A stretch of DNA of 10,656 nucleotides from NCBI GenBank assembly GCA_031255615.1, contig JAIRSD010000016.1, forward strand, positions 1 through 10,656, in the 5' to 3' direction. The number at the start of each line of letters is the position of its first letter. Position 1 is the first letter of the stretch. The notes under the pieces are model-generated. The model was not told the DNA's origin. It did not search any database and saw nothing but the letters and a program-made list of their open reading frames with translations. The position numbers and the translations under genes were made by a program. Positions 6,577 through 10,656 of the stretch are shown here, in pieces. Origin of the DNA: Treponema sp. (GTDB taxonomy: Bacteria > Spirochaetota > Spirochaetia > Treponematales > Breznakiellaceae).

Positions 6577-8781
6577 ATGGAAACTATATTCCATAGTCAG
6601 GATCAGTGGAAATCCGCCATGATGACCCTGCCGGATGATGTCTTTTTTGATCTTCTCCGCAGTGTGTTTGGCCCCATCAAGACCCCCTTCAACAAACAGA
6701 ACCTTCTGGCGGAATTGGCGGCCTTTCTTTCCCGTGACGATATCCGGCGGAACCTGGCGGCCTATATTAACGAGGCGGATGCCCAGGTGATAGCGGCGGT
6801 GGCGGCGCTGGGCAGGCCCACGGCGGGGGAACTGGAACAGTTCTTCGACAACGATGGAGAATTCTCCGCCCTTCTTCTCAACCTGGAGGAAAGACTCATC
6901 CTTTACCGTTTCCGGGAGGGGGAGATTTTTCGGCTGGCCTTGAATCCGGTGCTGGCCCCGGTATTGCGGCCCATCGTGGAGGATCCCCGCTGGCTTTTCC
7001 CCTCCTTCCCCTTGCCGGAGGATTCGCCGAATTGGGCGGCTCCGAAGGATCCGGCGGCTCCTTCGGAGCCGATGAATCCTCCCCCACACATGGCGGAATC
7101 CGGGTGGAGGGACGACCGGATGTTCGCGGCCCTGCTCTCCTTTTTTTTGGAGGAGGGCGGTTTCTCTGATCCGGGAAGCCGGCGCCGCAAAAAGGTGCTG
7201 GACATGGGGAAACGAATATTCCCCGGCCTGGATCTGGAAGCGGCCTTTCACTGTTTTCTCCGCCTGGGGTTAATCCGCGGCGCCGCCGGTCCGGAGGGGG
7301 AAACGCTGATCCCGGAAAAACACGCCCTGGAGGATTTTCGGGATCTTGATCCCCGCAGCCGCTCTGTGTACTGGACCGCGGGGCTGGTCGAGGCGGGGGA
7401 CAATGGGGATTCCCCCTCCGGTGAAAGCTCCGCGCTCCCCCTGCTGCGGGGCCGGATCCGCCGGCTGGCCAAGATTATCGACGGCGTAGTAAGTCTTTTG
7501 GAGGAGGGCCGGGTTTACCCCGTTGAAACCCTGGGCCGCCTCCTGTTCATCCTGGTCAGGAAAGAGAACGGCGCGTCTCTGGCGCCGCCTATGGATTTTC
7601 CGGATATTACCGGCCTCTGCGGGGCCCTGGTTAAGGCGGGATTGCTGTGCCGGGTTTCCCAGGGTTACCGCCTTCCCGGCGAATCCTCCGAAGAGCGGAC
7701 GACGCCGGTCTTGACGATGGACGCCCCCCTCTTTTGCCTGCTGTACCCCGGCGTCGATTTCGCCGACGTCCTGGCCCTGGCTTCCTTTACCGCGGTGCGG
7801 GAAACCGGATCGGTCTTTCGCTTTGAATTGACCCGGGAATCCTGCCTGAGGGGTTTCGAGCGGGGCATAAGCGCCGGGGAAATGGGGGAACTGTTAACCC
7901 GGCTTTCGGGGGACCGGGTCGAATCGGCGGTGTTCTGGACCCTTGCGGATTGGGAAAAGCGCAGCAGAGAGGTGGCCCTTTTTGAGGGGACCATTCTCGC
8001 CCTCTCCCCGGAGCGCCGGTATTTGGCGGAGACGGAGGCCCTGGCGGTGCTGATTCGGCGGGAATTGGCTCCGGGGCTCTACCTGCTCGTCCCGGAGGCC
8101 AGGGCAGTGGAAGTCTTGCGGAAGGCGGGGATAGAGGTGATTTCACATTCCCCCGGGCCGGAGGGGGAGAATTTTTTTGCGGACGGATCCAGCGGGGCGA
8201 GGGAAAGGGGACCCGTCCAACGGGCTCAAGGATCCCGCCGTCTTTTCTCCTCCCTGGAGGGGGGGCCGGATATTCCGGGAAAGGGGGCCGAAGGGATTAC
8301 CCCCGCGGCCCCGGAGGAACCCGCCGCCCTGGGCCGGGACGGGGAGGCGCTCAAGGACGCTTTCCGCAAAACCCTGGCGGCCCGTTCCCTTTCCCTTAAC
8401 GATCGGAACGAATTGGCCGCCCGGATTGAGCGGCGGCTGGTGCTTACCGAATCCCAGCTTAACGCCGATTCGCTGCGGGCGGAAAAACTTGAAGCCCGGG
8501 GCCTGGATTATGTGGGAAAGGCCTCCATCGCCCGGCAAGCCATTAGTTCACATTCCCTCCTGGAGGTAGTATGGTCCTCGCAGGAGGGGGGGGAGCGGCG
8601 GATTCTGGCCTTTCCCCTCAATCTGGAAAAGTCCGGAGGGGACAGCATTCTGGTGATTGGAGATTCACAGAATCCCGGAAATGTCCGGCCCGCGCTTCGT
8701 ACTCCCGGAGACACTATTCGTATTCCCCTGGGGAAGATAAGTCTTTTACGCCGAATAAAAAAATCAATATTCGAGATGTAG
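6577..8781 (+). CDS. XPB helicase-associated protein with WYL-like C-terminus
   Basis: This 734-aa protein has its ATG immediately after the helicase TAA, so translation is probably coupled. Residues 1-147 are a helical region with repeated short helices. A Pro-rich linker (about 148-172) follows, then winged-helix-like segments. Around 499-520, GLYLLVPEARAVEVLRKAGI resembles the XPB/Ssl2 N-terminal-like (Helicase_C_3) domain found in stand-alone helicase partners. A Gly/Pro-rich disordered linker spans about 520-590. The C-terminus (about 655-731; SLLEVVW, RRILAFPLNL, GDSILVIGDS, IRIPLGKISLLRR) has the strand pattern of a WYL-like barrel. From memory, mycobacterial genomes carry a comparable large protein beside their XPB gene; I could not check homology. 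Likely role: DNA- or nucleotide-binding partner that loads or controls the helicase (inference). Archaeal Bax1 is an analogous partner but is a nuclease, and I see no Bax1 nuclease motif here. Domain calls are tentative; the gene itself is certain. Confidence 0.85.
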   Translation: METIFHSQDQWKSAMMTLPDDVFFDLLRSVFGPIKTPFNKQNLLAELAAFLSRDDIRRNLAAYINEADAQVIAAVAALGRPTAGELEQFFDNDGEFSALLLNLEERLILYRFREGEIFRLALNPVLAPVLRPIVEDPRWLFPSFPLPEDSPNWAAPKDPAAPSEPMNPPPHMAESGWRDDRMFAALLSFFLEEGGFSDPGSRRRKKVLDMGKRIFPGLDLEAAFHCFLRLGLIRGAAGPEGETLIPEKHALEDFRDLDPRSRSVYWTAGLVEAGDNGDSPSGESSALPLLRGRIRRLAKIIDGVVSLLEEGRVYPVETLGRLLFILVRKENGASLAPPMDFPDITGLCGALVKAGLLCRVSQGYRLPGESSEERTTPVLTMDAPLFCLLYPGVDFADVLALASFTAVRETGSVFRFELTRESCLRGFERGISAGEMGELLTRLSGDRVESAVFWTLADWEKRSREVALFEGTILALSPERRYLAETEALAVLIRRELAPGLYLLVPEARAVEVLRKAGIEVISHSPGPEGENFFADGSSGARERGPVQRAQGSRRLFSSLEGGPDIPGKGAEGITPAAPEEPAALGRDGEALKDAFRKTLAARSLSLNDRNELAARIERRLVLTESQLNADSLRAEKLEARGLDYVGKASIARQAISSHSLLEVVWSSQEGGERRILAFPLNLEKSGGDSILVIGDSQNPGNVRPALRTPGDTIRIPLGKISLLRRIKKSIFEM
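7038..7070. repeat. Perfect 12-bp inverted repeat inside the helicase-partner gene
   Basis: GGCTCCGAAGGA (7038-7049) and TCCTTCGGAGCC (7059-7070) are exact reverse complements with a 9-nt loop. The DNA encodes the Pro/Ala-rich linker (APKDPAAPSEP) between two domains, where a small insertion would be tolerated. Confidence 0.6.
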
Positions 8782-8966
8782 GGGGTTCGCGAAATATCTC
8801 TCCGGCGGGGAAGGGCGGACAGCCCCTGTTTTCCACGGCCGCGTCCCGGTTTGCCGGGCCTTCCGCGGGGCCGCAAGGCAGCCGCCGGCGCACCGTACTG
8901 TCCCGTCCGCTTACGCGCGGGCAGCCGGTCCCTTGCATTTTTAAGGCGGTCTGTCCATATATGTGC
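8782..8966. other. GC-rich intergenic spacer, first part
   Basis: Between the helicase-partner stop and the NYN leader I see no credible gene, RNA gene or intrinsic terminator. It holds the first copy of a 14-nt direct repeat, CGCCGGCGCACCGT (8883-8896); the second copy is at 8987-9000. A weak promoter-like pair TTGCAT (8933-8938) and TATATG (8958-8963) could serve the NYN gene, but the spacing (19 bp) and match are poor. Confidence 0.4.
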
Positions 8967-9021
8967 GGCTGTCCCAAAACCCTGCGCGCCGGCGCACCGT
9001 GAATGAGTTTTGGAACAGGCC
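8967..9021. promoter_or_regulatory. Inverted repeat in the leader of the NYN gene
   Basis: CTGTCCCAAAAC (8969-8980) and GTTTTGGAACAG (9007-9018) are complementary at 11 of 12 positions, extended by GG/CC if one G is bulged. The 26-nt loop contains the palindrome GCGCCGGCGC (8986-8995). It ends about 56 nt before the NYN start. It could be an RNA leader structure or a protein-binding site. No T-run follows, so it is not a typical terminator. Confidence 0.5.
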
Positions 9022-9064
9022 CATGTATCCATGTTCATGGACTTTACGGACAGATTTTGTTTGT

Positions 9065-9070
9065 AAGGAG
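9065..9070 (+). promoter_or_regulatory. Ribosome binding site fixing the NYN start
   Basis: AAGGAG stands 6 nt before ATG 9077. This near-ideal site favours this start over in-frame starts up to 114 nt upstream. Confidence 0.8.
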
Positions 9071-9076
9071 AAGAAT

Positions 9077-9862
9077 ATGCCATTATTGCCATTTTCCAGC
9101 ATCAGCCAACAGACGGATCTGGGTCAGGAAAAATTGGCGGTTTTGATCGACGCGGACAACACCCAGGCGTCGATCATCGAGGGGCTTCTGGACGAAGTCG
9201 CCAAATACGGGGTGGCCAGCGTCAAACGGATCTACGGCGACTGGACCAGCACTCATCTGCGATCCTGGAAGGACAAACTCCTGGAATACGCGATACAGCC
9301 GATACAGCAGTTTTCCTATACCAGCGGAAAAAACGCCACCGATTCCGCCATGATTATTGATGCCATGGATTTGCTTTACAGCGAAAAATTAGACGGCTTC
9401 TGCATCGTTTCCAGCGATTCGGATTTTACCCGCCTGGCGGCCCGGCTGCGGGAAAGCGGTCGCACGGTCTACGGTTTTGGGGAAAAGAAAACTCCCCGGG
9501 CCTTCGTGTCGGTCTGCGACAAATTTATCTATACGGAAATACTGCGGGACAATCAGGAGGAGGCCGAGGAGGATGACGGCAAACCCGCCGCCCGGCTGCG
9601 GAAAGAGTTTAAGCCGGACCGGCGGCTCCTCAAGCTGCTGCGCGACGTGGTGGACGATCTGGCCGACGAGTCGGGCTGGGCCTACCTAGGGGCGGTGGGC
9701 CAAAAAATAAGCCTGCGCTCCGCGGATTTCGATCCCCGGAACTACGGATTCAGGAAACTGGGGGACCTCTTCCGCGCCGCCCCCCAATTTGAGACCGAGG
9801 AGCGGCCCCAGGAAAACGGTACGGGCCGGCAGGTCTACATCCGGTGGAAAAAACGAAAATAG
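9077..9862 (+). CDS. NYN-domain putative ribonuclease with C-terminal LOTUS/OST-HTH domain
   Basis: This is a 261-aa protein. Residues about 19-157 form a NYN (LabA/DUF88, PIN-like) domain. Acidic motifs: LIDADN (Asp25, Asp27), TDSAMIIDAMDLL (Asp89, Asp95) and SSDSDFTRLA (Asp114, Asp116), which together form the metal-binding site expected of a NYN RNase. VYGFGEKKTPRAFVSVCDKFIY is the usual closing segment. An acidic linker (QEEAEEDDGK) leads to a C-terminal region (about 178-258; LLKLLRDVVDDL, WAYLGAVGQKI, FDPRNYGFRKLGDLF) matching the LOTUS/OST-HTH winged helix, an RNA-binding module (family knowledge). RNA cleavage or processing is the likely activity; the substrate is unknown. ATG 9077 is chosen because AAGGAG (9065-9070) lies 6 nt upstream and homology begins soon after. 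The upstream extension of the frame runs through the leader hairpin and is not coding. It lies 295 nt after the helicase pair on the same strand, so a functional link is possible but not shown. Confidence 0.92.
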   Translation: MPLLPFSSISQQTDLGQEKLAVLIDADNTQASIIEGLLDEVAKYGVASVKRIYGDWTSTHLRSWKDKLLEYAIQPIQQFSYTSGKNATDSAMIIDAMDLLYSEKLDGFCIVSSDSDFTRLAARLRESGRTVYGFGEKKTPRAFVSVCDKFIYTEILRDNQEEAEEDDGKPAARLRKEFKPDRRLLKLLRDVVDDLADESGWAYLGAVGQKISLRSADFDPRNYGFRKLGDLFRAAPQFETEERPQENGTGRQVYIRWKKRK

Positions 9863-9982
9863 GCGCCCTTCCGCGGTCTTTGCCGCCGTCGTCCCCCTCG
9901 ATTGGGATGATCCGGTAACGGCGGTGGATTCCCGCGATCGCCGGTAAGCGTCAGCAGGGGATACGCCAGGTGTCGAGTATAT
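9863..9982. other. Gene-free spacer before element B
   Basis: Spacer between the NYN stop and the first shared block of element B. CCGGTAA occurs twice, near 9912 and near 9941, in a GC-rich context. No terminator with a T-run and no open frame with a recognisable product is visible. Confidence 0.4.
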
Positions 9983-10203
9983 GGGCGCATTTTTTGCGGC
10001 TCCGCCGCAAAAAACCGGGCTATCCGCTCTAACAAAAACCCTGCGGGTTTTTGTTCCGCTCCTATCCCTTGCGCGGGCGAAAGCCGTGCCCGGCACGGCT
10101 TTCGCCTTCCGAAAATCCGCGTCCCTGCGGATTTTCGGATTCCCGGTTTTTGCCCCGCAAAAACCCGGCGCATGAACCGGCATCCGCCGGCCTCCCTGCC
10201 GGC
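9983..10203 (+). repeat. Modular hairpin repeat element, copy B
   Basis: This is the plus-oriented partner of copy A. Shared blocks in order: GGGCGCAT (9983-9990), ACCGGGCTATCCG (10014-10026), a 21-nt core at 10059-10079 (starts CTCCTATCCCTTGCGC) and a 17-nt hairpin CCGGCCTCCCTGCCGGC (10187-10203). Hairpins between and around them: TTTTTTGCGGC/GCCGCAAAAAA (9990-10014), AACAAAAACCC/GGGTTTTTGTT (10031-10055), GGCGAAAGCCGTGC/GCACGGCTTTCGCC (10076-10106), TCCGAAAATCCGC/GCGGATTTTCGGA (10108-10139), GGTTTTTGC/GCAAAAACC (10145-10165) and CCGCCGGC/GCCGGCGG (10184-10205). All these arms are perfectly paired. Stems here are rich in A/T runs, whereas the matching stems in copy A are GC-only. The second hairpin, ending in GGGTTTTTGTT, could act as a weak terminator (inference). 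Confidence 0.87.
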
Positions 10204-10455
10204 GGTCCCGCAGGCGGCGCGGCCGGAGCCTGGCGGAGGGAACCGCAACGGCCCCGCGGCGCGGCTGCGCGAAGCCTCGTCCCCGGCCCCCAGCGTTTGC
10301 CCCGCGCTGTCACCGTCATTGGACCCGCGCCGCATTATCCATCCCCACATTCACCGCTTCCCGTGCATGCAGGGCGGACAACCGGCTCCCTCGCCTTCGG
10401 CAAGATCCGCGTTGTCCGCGGGATTCAATACCGGCTTTTTGGAATTAACAAGGTA
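10204..10455. other. Gene-free spacer between element B and ftsK
   Basis: GC-rich then mixed sequence downstream of the ftsK stop (minus strand) and beyond element B. Short open frames cross it on both strands but carry no motifs and overlap the repeat array, so I reject them. The one structure I can support is the 9-bp inverted repeat at 10374-10419. Confidence 0.45.
10374..10419. repeat. 9-bp inverted repeat downstream of ftsK
   Basis: GCGGACAAC (10374-10382) and GTTGTCCGC (10411-10419) are perfect reverse complements around a 28-nt loop, which itself contains GCCTTCGGC (10393-10401), able to form a small tetraloop-like hairpin. It lies 37 nt past the ftsK stop. No T-run follows on either strand, so a Rho-independent terminator is not supported. 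Confidence 0.4.
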
Positions 10456-10656
10456 TCAGGAACTAAAGGCCCGCAGTAATTCCCGGGGCCGGGAGCCCTG
10501 GGCGGGGCCGACAACGCCGTTTTGCTCCATAAGTTCCACCAGACGGGCGGCGCGGTTGTAGCCGATTTTAAGGCGGCGCTGGATGTAGCTGGCGCTGGCC
10601 TTGCCCTGTTGCAGGACGATTTCCAGGGCCTTGTCGTAGAGGGGGTCCTCGCCGTC
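10456..10656 (-). CDS. ftsK: FtsK/SpoIIIE-type DNA translocase, C-terminal gamma domain (5' partial)
   Basis: Only the last 66 residues are in the window; the gene continues beyond base 10656. The minus-strand frame reads DPLYDKALEIVLQQGKAS, then YIQRRLKIGYNRAARLVELM, then ENGVVGPAQGSRPREL-type sequence (here EQNGVVGP...RPRELL) before the TGA at 10456-10458. This is the winged-helix gamma domain of FtsK/SpoIIIE, which recognises the polar KOPS/SRS DNA motifs and directs the hexameric pump that moves chromosome ends through the division septum (family knowledge). The tail after RPRELL is short (RAFSS), as is common. The product is a septal membrane-anchored ATPase in the full-length protein. 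It is convergent with the NYN gene, with 593 nt of repeat-bearing non-coding DNA between them. Whether it is FtsK or a SpoIIIE paralogue cannot be told from this part. Confidence 0.93.
   Translation of the reverse strand, partial: DGEDPLYDKALEIVLQQGKASASYIQRRLKIGYNRAARLVELMEQNGVVGPAQGSRPRELLRAFSS

Noticed and set aside
6355..7251. 298-codon minus-strand frame over the end of the helicase gene
   Set aside because: It is antisense to helicase motifs V and VI and to the partner N-terminus, with no family features of its own.
8963..9076. Longer N-terminus for the NYN protein
   Set aside because: The extra 38 codons run through the leader inverted repeat and lack family similarity, while AAGGAG sits ideally before ATG 9077.
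9990..10014. Intrinsic terminator in element B (TTTTTTGCGGC/GCCGCAAAAAA)
   Set aside because: The T-run is on the 5' side of the stem on both strands because the whole unit is palindromic, so no U-tract follows the hairpin.
9983..10203. Integron attC sites or a CRISPR array
   Set aside because: There are no RYYYAAC/GTTRRRY attC termini in the right places and no integron integrase. The repeats are not uniform direct repeats with equal spacers and no cas gene is present.

Overview
This is a GC-rich bacterial window. The best guess is a spirochaete of the Treponema type, with low to moderate confidence. The pointers are an XPB/ERCC3-type helicase directly followed by a large WYL-like partner gene, poly-G tracts inside genes, and intergenic repeats built from strings of perfect hairpins. 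No rRNA, tRNA or phylogenetic marker is present to settle the host.

Layout, left to right. At 1-1046 on the plus strand are the 3' part of a MacB/LolD-type ABC transporter ATPase and a small FMN-binding-domain lipoprotein with an SGAT flavin-attachment motif. They are separated by a 68-nt spacer made largely of GGAGTGAG repeats, and together they look like part of an extracytoplasmic flavin/redox or transport cluster. At 1047-1260 is a convergent spacer holding a degenerate inverted repeat. At 1261-4024 on the minus strand is a two-gene operon, purD (purine biosynthesis) followed by a CNNM/CorC-type membrane CBS protein; stop and start codons overlap by 8 nt. At 4025-4800 is a long divergent intergenic region with two good stem-loops upstream of purD, a 269-nt array of hairpins (element A), and a TATAAT box just before the next gene. 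At 4801-8781 on the plus strand an XPB-family DNA helicase is followed at zero distance by its probable partner, a 734-aa protein whose C-terminus looks WYL-like. At 9077-9862 is a NYN-domain putative ribonuclease with a C-terminal LOTUS/OST-HTH-like domain, behind a leader with an inverted repeat. At 9863-10455 is a second non-coding stretch containing element B. At 10456-10656 on the minus strand is the C-terminal gamma domain of an FtsK/SpoIIIE-type DNA translocase, cut by the window edge.

The most unusual signal is the pair of elements A (4434-4702, minus orientation) and B (9983-10203, plus orientation). They share short joints in the same order, including a 21-nt core, a 13-nt joint, an 8-nt terminus and a 17-nt hairpin. 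Most hairpins between the joints have unrelated stem sequences that are nevertheless perfectly or nearly perfectly paired. This means pairing, not sequence, is being kept. The two copies lie inverted on either side of the helicase, partner and NYN block.

There is no CRISPR array, insertion sequence, recognisable phage gene or recognised defence operon. The XPB, partner and NYN neighbourhood is the only plausible candidate for an under-described nucleic-acid system, and that idea is inference.
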